Part shown: positions 7,734 to 15,900 of the stretch, piece after piece
Layout: each line of letters begins with the position of its first letter
Position numbering within the stretch: the stretch's first letter is position 1
DNA from: an uncultured bacterium
GTDB lineage: Bacteria > Actinomycetota > Coriobacteriia > Coriobacteriales > Coriobacteriaceae
Direction of reading: 5' to 3'
Assembly: GCA_905215445.1 (NCBI GenBank)
Contig: CAJMPZ010000021.1
Coordinates: 1-33,358 of the forward strand
Length of the DNA stretch: 33,358 nt
Program-made: the position numbers and the translations under genes
Notes under the pieces: generated by a model
Seen by the model: only the letters and a program-made list of their open reading frames with translations
The model's database searches: none
What the model was told of the DNA's origin: nothing

Positions 7734-8453
7734 TTACGCCTCCTTTTTCTGCTTGTCGCGGGCGGCCTTGGCGGCAAGCGCCGCACGGACCTTGGCCGCT
7801 TTCTCGGGATCCATGGCGGCGAGCTTTGCCTCCATCTCGGCGGCCTTGAGCGCGGCCTTCGCAGCGGCATCGTCATGCTGGGCATCGGAGCCGGCAGCAG
7901 CAGCGGGCTGAGCAGCGGCAGTGCCCGCAGCATCGCCGGCACCCGCGGCACCCTCCCCCGCAGCAGCCGCAGCCGCGGCGGCCTTCTCGGCCGCGGCCTT
8001 GCGCGCCTTGGCCTCGGCGGCCGCGCGGACTTTCATGGCCTTCTCGCGCGCAGCCTTCACCTCGGGCGTGATGACGCTCATGGGTTCGGCAGTCGAGACC
8101 TGGTAGAAAAAGCCCTTAAAGTCGATCTGCATGTCGGTGATGGCAAGACCAAACAGGTCGTGGGCCTCATTTTCAAACGGGAACACCGCGGGGTAATACG
8201 AGCTGATGGACGGAATCTCCTGGTACTGGTCGATGCCCTCGACCACCAGGTTCTCGATCGCATAGCTGCCGTCCTGCGCAATATGCTCCTGAGCAGCACG
8301 GACGTTGATAAACGTATAGACCAAGCGATACGAGCCGTCGTCGACGTTGCGCTCGGCATGCATTTGCACAAAGCGCGCGCCGACGCCCTTGAGCGCCTGG
8401 ACATGCGACAGGAGCTTGTCGATCCCGACGGTGGTATAGATAGCCTTTTGCAT
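7734..8453 (-). CDS. echD: Ech hydrogenase subunit EchD with Ala/Lys-rich tail
   Basis: A 239-aa protein. Residues 1-130 match the complex I 30-kDa (NuoC/EchD) family, with YYPAVFPFENEAHDLFGL as the recognisable segment. This subunit joins the peripheral arm next to EchE. From about 131 to 239 the sequence is a charged, alanine-rich tail (repeated KAA, AKARKAA, KAAKVRAALAAKAARDKQKKEA), predicted to be helical and longer than usual for EchD. The start codon shares one base with the stop of echC (TAATG), so the two are translationally coupled. The call is firm for the core; the tail's role is unknown. Confidence 0.87.
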   Translation of the reverse strand: MQKAIYTTVGIDKLLSHVQALKGVGARFVQMHAERNVDDGSYRLVYTFINVRAAQEHIAQDGSYAIENLVVEGIDQYQEIPSISSYYPAVFPFENEAHDLFGLAITDMQIDFKGFFYQVSTAEPMSVITPEVKAAREKAMKVRAAAEAKARKAAAEKAAAAAAAAGEGAAGAGDAAGTAAAQPAAAAGSDAQHDDAAAKAALKAAEMEAKLAAMDPEKAAKVRAALAAKAARDKQKKEA

Positions 8454-9070
8454 TACTCGGCCTCCTTTGCAGCGGCGGGCGTCTCAACAGGTGCGTCGCC
8501 AGCGGCGGGCGCAGCAGGCTTCCCGGCAGGCGCGTCACCGGCACCGTCAGTCCCGGCCCCCGCAGCCACAAACCCGTCCTCGCCCAGCTCAACGCCACCG
8601 TCCCAGGTAGCGGCACCGCCCACGGTGAGCGGATCGCCACCGGCGCGCAACACGGTCTCCTTCTGGTCCAGGATGCCGCACGCCTCCACGATGGCATCGA
8701 TCACCGTCTCGGGGCGAATGGCGCACCCGGGCGCGTACACGTCCACGGGAATCGCGCGGTCCACGCCGCCGATCACGTTGTAGGCATCGCGGAATACGCC
8801 GCCCGAGCATGCGCAGATACCGCAGGCCACCACGCACTTGGGCTCGAGCATCTGGTTGTAAATCTGACGCACGACGGGCAGGTTCTGGGCATTGACCGAC
8901 CCCGTCACCAAAAAGATATCCGCATGCTTGGGGTTGCCGGTGTTGACCACGCCAAAGCGCTCCGCATCGAACAGCGGCGTGAGCGAGGCCAGCACCTCGA
9001 TATCGCATCCGTTGCAGCTCGAGCCGTCGTAATGAATAACCCACGGCGAGCGCGACATTTTATGATCCAT
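8453..9070 (-). CDS. echC: Ech [NiFe] hydrogenase small subunit EchC
   Basis: A 205-aa electron-transfer subunit of the NuoB/HyfI/EchC family that holds the proximal [4Fe-4S] cluster beside the Ni-Fe site. Likely ligands are C19 and C22 (SSCNGCD), C86 in CGICACSGG and C116 in APGCAIRPE. Residues after about 155 form an acidic, Ala/Gly/Pro-rich tail (GDAPAGKPAAPAAGDAPVETP) not found in compact homologues. The start ATG 9070 is preceded by TAGGAGG at a nine-base spacing, which favours it over the internal ATG at codon 5. It lies 12 bases after the echAB stop. Confidence 0.9.
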   Translation of the reverse strand: MDHKMSRSPWVIHYDGSSCNGCDIEVLASLTPLFDAERFGVVNTGNPKHADIFLVTGSVNAQNLPVVRQIYNQMLEPKCVVACGICACSGGVFRDAYNVIGGVDRAIPVDVYAPGCAIRPETVIDAIVEACGILDQKETVLRAGGDPLTVGGAATWDGGVELGEDGFVAAGAGTDGAGDAPAGKPAAPAAGDAPVETPAAAKEAE

Positions 9071-9082
9071 GGATGCCGCCTC

Positions 9083-11965
9083 CTAAATAAACACGTCGAC
9101 GAGGATGGGCATAAGGTTGAGCAGGCCAAACACCAGCGCCACGCCCCAGCCGAGCTTAAAGCAGCTGCGCCAGGTGCTGCGTGCGAAGGTGTTGTCGATC
9201 AGCACCTCGACAAAATACGTCGCGGCCATCACGACCAGGGCTACGACCCAGCTCACCGGGTTGTCCCAAACAAAGAACATGCCCACCCACATCAAAAACA
9301 GCACGGTCTCGCACCAGTGCATAAGGGTCATCTTGGCCAGCGTGCCGCCGCTCATCTCGGTGGCGACGCCCTGGACAATCTCCTGATGCGCGTGATGCGA
9401 GTACGAAAGGTCGAACGGCGACTTGCGTAGCTTGATGGTGAGCACCGCAAGCAGCGCCAAGAAAATGGGCGCGCTGTACACGATGATGGGCGCCGACTGT
9501 CCGGTCACGGCGATGGAATCAAAGCTATCGGTGGCAAGGTACAGGCCCACGCTCATCAGCAGAACGGCGGGCTCGTAGCTCATGACCTGCAGCAACTCGC
9601 GGTCGGCACCGACCTGGGCAAACGGGCTTTGCGTCGAGGCGGACGCCAGCACCACAAAGATCGCGGCGAGCGTAACCATAAAAGCGCACAGCAGCGTGTT
9701 GGAGCCCGACACAAAGATGCCGCCGCCCACGACGGTAAAGATGAGCGCGCACGCCATATAGGTATCGTCCATGGTGTTTACGCTGGCAGGGGCCTTGCGC
9801 AGCAGCTTGGCAACGTCGTAGAAGGGCTGCAGCAGGCGCGGGCCCACGCGGCCCTGCATGCGAGCCGAAAGTTTGCGGTCGATGCCGTCGATCAAGCCGC
9901 CCGCAAGCGGCGCCAGCAAGGCAAACGCCACGGTGCCAATAAAGATGCCCACGACGCCCGAACCTTCGAAATACTTGCCGCGCAGCACCGAGGGCGCGCT
10001 CATGGCAAGCCGCTCGGGCCCAATCCATGCGCAACACAGCAGCGCAAACAAGATAATGCTGCAGCATACGACGCTACCCGCGGGGCCAATACGCTTCTCG
10101 CCAAGGGCGTCCTCCGAGTACCAATTGCGCTTTTCGGCCTTCACCTCGTGTCCCATCGAGCCGCGGAAATGGCGATATTTGTCGGTTCCCACGCCCGAAA
10201 GGTACACGTTGACGTGCGGTTTGTTGCTCACGCGGAATGACGTCAGCAGCACCACGGCGATAAAAGCCACGATAACCACCATCAGATACATGGCGTCCTT
10301 GCCAATAACGTACGGCACGCGGCCAAACACCATGGCCAAGTAAGGCGACACCAGACCGCTCGAGATAACCGGAAACGCCACGCAGCACAGAATCAGCAGC
10401 GCGGCGATGGTGTTGAGGGCCATCCATTCGGTCTTATGGACATTGACCTCAACGTTTTGAGCCGTGGGGTCGACGCCCGAAAGCTTGGCAAGCCACTTGC
10501 CCCAGAAGTAAAACGTCGCGGCCGAGCCAAAGGCAAGCACCATGATCATGAGCACGTTGCCGGTCTGCGCAAACGCCACCAGGGCGCCCCACTTGGACAC
10601 GAGCATGCCAAACGGCGCCACAAACATGCCCATAATGCCCAGCATCATCAGACGCGTCAGGTGCGGCATGCGGCTGAACATGCCGTCCATGTCCTCGATA
10701 TTGCGGCTGCCGATATGATGCTCGGCCGTGCCCACGCACAGGAACAGCAGCGACTTGGCCACCGTGTGGAACAAGATCAGGAAGATGGCCGCCCATACGG
10801 CCTCGGGCGCGCCGACACCCAAGCAGGCACTGATGAGGCCCAAGTTGGAAATGGTGGAGTACGCGAGCACGCGTTTGGCGTTGCTCTGCGAGATGGCCAT
10901 GAGTGCAGCGAGCAAAAACGTGATGGCACCCACACTCGTGACCATAAAGCCGGTCACGGGGTAGATGGCATAGAGTGGGCTCAGCTTGACCATCAGGAAC
11001 ACGCCGGCTTTGACCATGGTTGACGAGTGCAGCAGGGCGCTCGTGGGAGTGGGTGCAACCATGGCACCCAACAGCCAAGTGTGGAACGGCATCTGTGCGG
11101 CCTTGGTGAGCGCGGCGAGCGACAACAGGATGACCGGCATCACCAGCAGCGCGGACTGCGCGGTTCCGGTGCCGGAAAGCTCGATCATGCCCGAGATGGT
11201 CAGCGGCATGCCGTTAACGTGCAGATACATAAGTCCGGCCAAAAACGCGATGCCGCCCAGCATGTTGAGGATGATTTGGGTAAAGGCGTTCTTGATGGCC
11301 TCGGGCGTACGCGTGTAGCCAATCATAAGGAACGAACACACGGTGGTGATTTCCCAGCCGCAGAACAGCCACTCAAGGTTGTCGCTCGTCACGATGACGA
11401 ACATGGCCGAGAGGAACAGGAACATGAGCGCCAGGAACTGCGGGCGACGGTCGGGCGCGGTCTGCCCGCGCAGCGCGGCCTCGTGCTCGTCATGGGCCTG
11501 GAAGTCCTTCATGTAGCCCAGGGCATACAAGCAGATTAGACTGCCAACGATGCCGACGGCGAGGACCATGATCACGCTCATGTAGTCCAGGTAGAGTGGC
11601 GTTGCCGTGACGGCTTCGGCCGCGGGCAGCGTCATGGCTGCAAAGGCGAGCGAGCCCACCAGCTGGACTATGCCGAGCACCGTGGTGAGCGCGTTCCTAT
11701 ATTTGTACGCGTTGTACAGGATGACAGCGCACAGGATGACGTCGATAACGGAACTGATGATCGAGAGCACATGCGAGGTGCCGGGGGCAACCTCAAAGCT
11801 CTGCGGACCCGTGCCAAAAAACATGACGGCGACTACAACTGTCACCGCCATAATAATGCCGGAGCCTATGAGCCCCGCCGCATCGCGGGCGCGGTCACCG
11901 CGCGCGAGCAGCATGCCCAGCGCCAGTACCAGCGGAAACAGGGTAAGGAAATACAGTAGCGTCAT
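9083..11965 (-). CDS. Fused Ech membrane subunits EchA-EchB
   Basis: One uninterrupted 960-aa reading frame that contains two membrane subunits which are normally separate proteins. Residues 1-620 are an antiporter-like NuoL/HyfB/EchA module with the proton-path residues in place: E205 in FCGWEITT, K288 in TKAAQMPFHTW, H313/K319 in LLHSSTMVKAG and K458 in VSKWGAL. Residues about 630-960 are the NuoH/HyfC/EchB module, recognisable from GGLIDGIDRKLSARMQG and VGPRLLQPFYD (689-717) and the later GADRELLQ and RKSPFDLSYSHHAHQE. A charged soluble linker (about 585-628) joins them. It anchors the hydrogenase and couples ferredoxin-driven H2 formation to ion pumping (family knowledge). The start ATG 11965 has GGGGGAG upstream. 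It is the first gene of the operon. Confidence 0.92.
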   Translation of the reverse strand: MTLLYFLTLFPLVLALGMLLARGDRARDAAGLIGSGIIMAVTVVVAVMFFGTGPQSFEVAPGTSHVLSIISSVIDVILCAVILYNAYKYRNALTTVLGIVQLVGSLAFAAMTLPAAEAVTATPLYLDYMSVIMVLAVGIVGSLICLYALGYMKDFQAHDEHEAALRGQTAPDRRPQFLALMFLFLSAMFVIVTSDNLEWLFCGWEITTVCSFLMIGYTRTPEAIKNAFTQIILNMLGGIAFLAGLMYLHVNGMPLTISGMIELSGTGTAQSALLVMPVILLSLAALTKAAQMPFHTWLLGAMVAPTPTSALLHSSTMVKAGVFLMVKLSPLYAIYPVTGFMVTSVGAITFLLAALMAISQSNAKRVLAYSTISNLGLISACLGVGAPEAVWAAIFLILFHTVAKSLLFLCVGTAEHHIGSRNIEDMDGMFSRMPHLTRLMMLGIMGMFVAPFGMLVSKWGALVAFAQTGNVLMIMVLAFGSAATFYFWGKWLAKLSGVDPTAQNVEVNVHKTEWMALNTIAALLILCCVAFPVISSGLVSPYLAMVFGRVPYVIGKDAMYLMVVIVAFIAVVLLTSFRVSNKPHVNVYLSGVGTDKYRHFRGSMGHEVKAEKRNWYSEDALGEKRIGPAGSVVCCSIILFALLCCAWIGPERLAMSAPSVLRGKYFEGSGVVGIFIGTVAFALLAPLAGGLIDGIDRKLSARMQGRVGPRLLQPFYDVAKLLRKAPASVNTMDDTYMACALIFTVVGGGIFVSGSNTLLCAFMVTLAAIFVVLASASTQSPFAQVGADRELLQVMSYEPAVLLMSVGLYLATDSFDSIAVTGQSAPIIVYSAPIFLALLAVLTIKLRKSPFDLSYSHHAHQEIVQGVATEMSGGTLAKMTLMHWCETVLFLMWVGMFFVWDNPVSWVVALVVMAATYFVEVLIDNTFARSTWRSCFKLGWGVALVFGLLNLMPILVDVFI

Positions 11966-11970
11966 ACCAT

Positions 11971-12020
11971 CACTCCCCCATGCTAAAACGCTGCAATTGT
12001 TTAACGTTATAGCTCAATTG
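11971..12020 (-). promoter_or_regulatory. Candidate leader and promoter of the ech operon
   Basis: On the minus strand TATAAC (12011-12006) could be a -10 box, followed by a leader of about 35 bases and GGGGGAG before the echAB start. Two CAATTG palindromes (11994-11999 and 12015-12020) lie 21 bp apart, on the same helix face, with TAACGTTA (12002-12009) between them. No good -35 is visible. An operator for a redox or other regulator is possible but unproven. Confidence 0.3.
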
Positions 12021-12145
12021 AGGAGTAGCGGCGGCGGGTTTTCGGTCAACTGGGGAGTTTTAGGCGTACGGGGTAAGGGCACGCCCGCATTGGAGCAGAG
12101 GGGCGGCAAGAAAAATGCGCCCCTGTGGGTGCACCATCCCGTTTG

Positions 12146-12541
12146 CTATTCCGCCTTTTTAACGCGCGGCTTGCGACCGCGCGGCTTATCGACCAGTGCG
12201 GACTCACCGCTCTCGCGGTACTGACGGCACCAAGCCTTGACCGAAGACTCGCTAGGAATCTTGTGCTTGATCATGGCCTCGCGAACCGTTAAGCCGTTTT
12301 CCAAGCGGTCCTTGACCACGGCGAGCTTAACTTCGTACGAATAGGTGTGATGATGCGAACCGGCGTTGAGAACGGCGTCGGCACCGCCCACGGCATATGC
12401 GCGGGCCCACTGACGAGCCGTGGCCTGGGGAATGCCGAGCTCCGCGGCGAGGGCGCGATGACCGACCCCCTCTTGGAGGACCTCGACGGCGCGCTGCCTA
12501 ACCTCGGGCGCATGCGTGCGAGTCCTTGTTGCTTCCGACAT
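12146..12541 (-). CDS. Orphan two-HTH, transposase OrfA-like protein
   Basis: A 131-aa basic protein with two helix-turn-helix units of the HTH_28/IS3 OrfA type. The first covers APEVRQRAVEVLQEG and HRALAAELGIPQATARQWARAY; the second covers YEVKLAVVKDRLENGLTVREAMIKHKIPSESSVKAWCRQY. A basic tail RGRKPRVKKAE follows. An IS3 OrfA would be followed by an OrfB with a DDE core; downstream there is only the ech leader, so it is an orphan, either an IS relic or a domesticated regulator. ATG 12541 (MSEATR) is preferred; an in-frame GTG at 12550 is the alternative, and neither has a strong ribosome site. The gene keeps its own promoter-like sequence and paired palindromes, which favours a regulator (inference). 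Confidence 0.7.
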   Translation of the reverse strand: MSEATRTRTHAPEVRQRAVEVLQEGVGHRALAAELGIPQATARQWARAYAVGGADAVLNAGSHHHTYSYEVKLAVVKDRLENGLTVREAMIKHKIPSESSVKAWCRQYRESGESALVDKPRGRKPRVKKAE

Positions 12542-12560
12542 ACCTGCCACTTCTTAGCCT

Positions 12561-12630
12561 TAACCGTTAATCTGCTTTCTTACGTGCATGTTAGATAGTA
12601 GCATTTTGCTGTTTGCGCGTAACAGTTAAT
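12561..12630. promoter_or_regulatory. Two TTAACnGTTAA-type palindromes flanking a promoter
   Basis: TAACCGTTAAT (12561-12571) and TAACAGTTAAT (12620-12630) are near-identical palindromes 59 bp apart. One lies in the leader of the HTH gene and the other overlaps its candidate -35. They look like a pair of operators, perhaps for self-control. Confidence 0.35.
12595..12622 (-). promoter_or_regulatory. Candidate promoter of the HTH gene
   Basis: On the minus strand TTACGC (12622-12617) and TACTAT (12600-12595) are separated by 16 bases, about 50 bases upstream of ATG 12541. It sits in a visibly AT-rich stretch. Confidence 0.35.
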
Positions 12631-12831
12631 TGAAAATCGTACGGCGGCATCTGGGCATTTGCCATTAATTTGCAACAGTTCTTTAGGTTTTATTTACGCA
12701 GCTAGTTAGCTCGCGGCTCATTGACGGTGTTTTACCAACCAGATTGGTATCTTTTTGTTTGGCTGGTATGGTTTGTGTAATTATTAACCCCTCTTCAGCC
12801 CGCACCTACATGTCAACTTTCCACTTACTTT
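12631..12831. other. AT-rich intergenic stretch without a gene
   Basis: No convincing reading frame is seen. The stretch is much richer in A and T than its surroundings. It contains an imperfect inverted repeat, ACCAACCAG (12734-12742) against CTGGTATGGT (12763-12772), of unknown role. Confidence 0.5.
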
Positions 12832-12912
12832 CCAGCTTTCCACCTAGCTTTCCAGCTTTCCACTTAACTTACCACCTAAGGTGGAAAGCTGGAAAGCTAG
12901 GTGGGAAGCTGG
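12832..12912. repeat. 32-bp stem-loop built from 20-bp tandem repeats
   Basis: The arms at 12832-12863 and 12881-12912 pair at 31 of 32 positions around a 17-base loop. The left arm lies in two tandem 20-mers (12831-12850 and 12851-12870, 18 of 20 identical) built on TCCAGCTTTCCAC. It is located just past the terminator of the surface operon. It is too long for an ordinary terminator and lacks a U-tract. Confidence 0.85.
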
Positions 12913-12933
12913 GGCAGCAGCAGGCCAGGAGAA

Positions 12934-12969
12934 CAAGAAAAGGGGCGGCAACCGGGTGGTTGCCGCCCC
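12934..12969 (-). terminator. Rho-independent terminator of the surface operon
   Basis: On the minus strand GGGGCGGCAACC pairs with GGTTGCCGCCCC around a four-base ACCC loop (12969-12942) and is followed by TTTTCTTGTT. It starts 27 bases after the giant gene's stop codon. Confidence 0.85.
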
Positions 12970-12995
12970 CTTTGCGAAGCCAGTTGGCTTCGGAA

Positions 12996-15900
12996 CTAGT
13001 GGTCGATGCCGTTGAGGTTCACCCTCGTGAGCGTATAGGTCACATAGTCGGGCGATTGAGGCGTTGCGCTCGCCACGTCACCCTTAACCAGGCTCGCTGT
13101 CATCACCAAGCGATAGTTCGCGTAGAACTGCTCACGCTGTTCAACCTGCGTGTTGACCTTAACGGTAAAGGGCAGGCTAAACGTCGTATTACCGTTCTTC
13201 GTTTTGAACTTGCCGTTCTCCTTCGAGTCAGTGAAGGTGATCGTGCTACCGGAGGGAGCGACCGCGGCAAGCTTACTCTCCGTCACTGTTACGTAGTTTG
13301 AGATATCATCCGTTACGCTCTCATACGTGCCGTCGGTTCCGCGGCGCTGAAGCGAGAGCGTGTACACAACAGAGTCTGCGTTCGCAATTGCCTCGGCGGC
13401 GTTGCTGAGTCCACCCAGTTCATACGTGGCACCCAGACCAATCGTGCCATTCGCGATCGGACGCAGGTCGTCCACGTTAATGCCAAGCTGCGACTTATCT
13501 GGCGCAGAAAGCGTAATGGTCGTATCACCCGTGTCCATGCGATAGTACCCGACGTTACCGCGCTTCGTCTGCGTCAGGCTCGAGGTATTAAGGCCTTCCT
13601 TACGCGTCGAAAGCTTGGCGGTATAGGACATCTTGGTACAGGCGTCCTCGCCAGACTGCTTGGACAGGGAGATAACCTTGTTGCAGCCGTCCGGCGTAAG
13701 GCGAATCTCTTCCACTACCGTACGCACGGTAAAGGATCCGCCCGCTGCACGCTTGCGGATTCCGGCAAGGTCATGGTCGAGCGTGAGCCTCAGTGAGTCA
13801 TCACCCGTATCCGTCACAATCTGTGTAAACGCAGGCGTCGAAGCGTCATACGGCTCCCAATCGCTGCCACTCCACCTGTAGTTCTGATTGCCGATGGCAA
13901 CATAGAACTTCGCAATTGCCGAAGTTCCGCTCGGGAAACTGCTTACTCCCATTAGGTTGTTGTTGGCGCCATAGCGACACAGCGATGTATCGAGCTGATA
14001 GAACAGATGGTCGCTCTCTGTATAGTATTGGCTCGGGCTAAACGTAACCGTATCCATGACATCGAGAGAAAGAACGTAGGCGGCACCGTCCTCCGACTTC
14101 GAAACCGGAATGCACGCCCCATCTTTTTTGTCGACTACATTCTGCTCATAATTGGACAAGATGCTGTATGTCGATGCCGTACTGTTTTGAATATCGTCGC
14201 TGCCATCGGTGCGTAAAACATGATGCAGATTCCAAGATATGCGGCCACCCGAAGAATTCGAGTCAATAGACGAAGCCGTAAAACCGTTGATACTAGCTTG
14301 CGTCACGCCGTCGCCCGACTTGGGCACGTTGACAACTAGGTAGACGCTCTCCGATGCACGCTTCTCTCTGCCGGTATCCTTCTCCTTGGGTACCTTTAGC
14401 GTATAGCGACTGTTGCTGGGAACGTCAGCACCCGCAACCTTAAACAGCGTCCACTTGCCATCGAGTTTCGCTTTAGCGGTCGCCTCTGCCTCGTTATCAC
14501 ACACGGTCCATGTGCCGGCGCCATCCTGCGTGGCCGACACACCCAAGATCTCGCTCAGCCATCGCTCCTGATATGGATTGCCCGCAGAATCCTTAAAGCC
14601 GTCGTTTCCGCTCAGGGAAACGCTCGTTGCTCCGCCTTCGCCCACCGTATAGTGATACTCTCTGCCACCGGCCTTGCCATCAACGTTCGCATCGATGAGC
14701 GTAAGCTGGGTGCCCTGGGGCAACCTTCCGTCGGCACCATTGAAGAGGATACTCTTGCCGAGCCCCTTCATCGAGCCGCCAGCAGCCATATAGCTGTCCC
14801 AGCCAAAGTCGACTTCCTTCCCATTGGCAGAATTGTATGTCCAGGTAAGCAGACCCGTCATCGGCTCGCCAAAGCTCGTAAGCACGTGTGCATCTTTTCC
14901 AAGGTTAGCGTAGTCTTTTTCTTTAAATTGAGTGCCGTAATCATACGTTGCAGTGAAATCGATCTCGAGCTTGCGCTTAACGATGATCGGCACCTGAACG
15001 TTGTAGCTCTGACCCGCCTCGGTAAAGGTAACGGTCAGGAGCGTAAAGCGACCTTTGCCGTTGTCCCAATCGGAGCTTGGGCTAAACGACATATTGTTCT
15101 TGCCATTGTTCACTACGCGAAGCGTGGGATTGTTCGACGCGTCACCGTCTTTAACGAACACACCGTCCTTGAGTTGGAAAACCTCTGCTTTGGCCGTCAC
15201 GTGCGGATTGGTGCCATTCTCGTTATTCAATCTGCAGGCATCGGAGAAGCCGCCGTTCGTGACGATGTTTAGATAGCTCTTGACCGTCGTGTTGTCGTTG
15301 CCAGAGATCACCAAAACGGGGAAATCCGCTGTGGCTTGGTTGCTTCTTGTATCATTATTCGAATTGAACTTACTGGCCACGGATGAGGCATCGTAGCTCG
15401 ACTTATTTTGATAGGCGCCGTTGTCATTAATGCCGCCGATATTCGTGTAGGTGTAGCGATCGGCAACACCGGTGCCTGCCTCGCTCTGGACGGTCGCCGC
15501 GGTGTCGATGGTGGCGCCGTCGCCAAACAGGTAGCGATCGGTGGTGTCGTTGTCGGAGGCACGCGCCGCCAGCGTGCTTACGGGGCTCGTGGTCACATAC
15601 GGGCTCGCTGCCGTGGTGGCGGTATTGTCCGCGCCGTAGAGCGTGATCCCCTTGTCAGGTGCTTCCAGTGTGTCGTTATAGTCACCAAACGCGATATACG
15701 ACTTCATGTTTACGGCGGCCGCATTGGTCGTGTAAACCATCGGCGGCAGATCACGCGTGGTCTTGCCGTTGCCGAGCTTTACGTTCACGCCCGCTGCGGA
15801 GAGGCTATAGCCGTTTGTGTCAACCTCGCCTAAGAGCACGCCCTGCTTAGAGCCCAATTTGTAGGTATTGCTGTCCATGAGCACGTTTACCAGATGGAAC

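Noticed and set aside
6291..11965. Formate hydrogenlyase (Hyc/Hyf)
   Set aside because: There is no formate dehydrogenase gene and no HyfD-F-type extra membrane subunits. Gene content and order fit the six-part Ech type better.
12146..12541. Complete IS3 element
   Set aside because: Only the OrfA-like HTH part exists. No DDE transposase frame and no terminal repeats were seen around it.
12996..13060. LPXTG cell-wall sorting signal at the end of the giant protein
   Set aside because: The C-terminus ends YTLTRVNLNGIDH, with no LPXTG motif, no hydrophobic helix and no positive tail.
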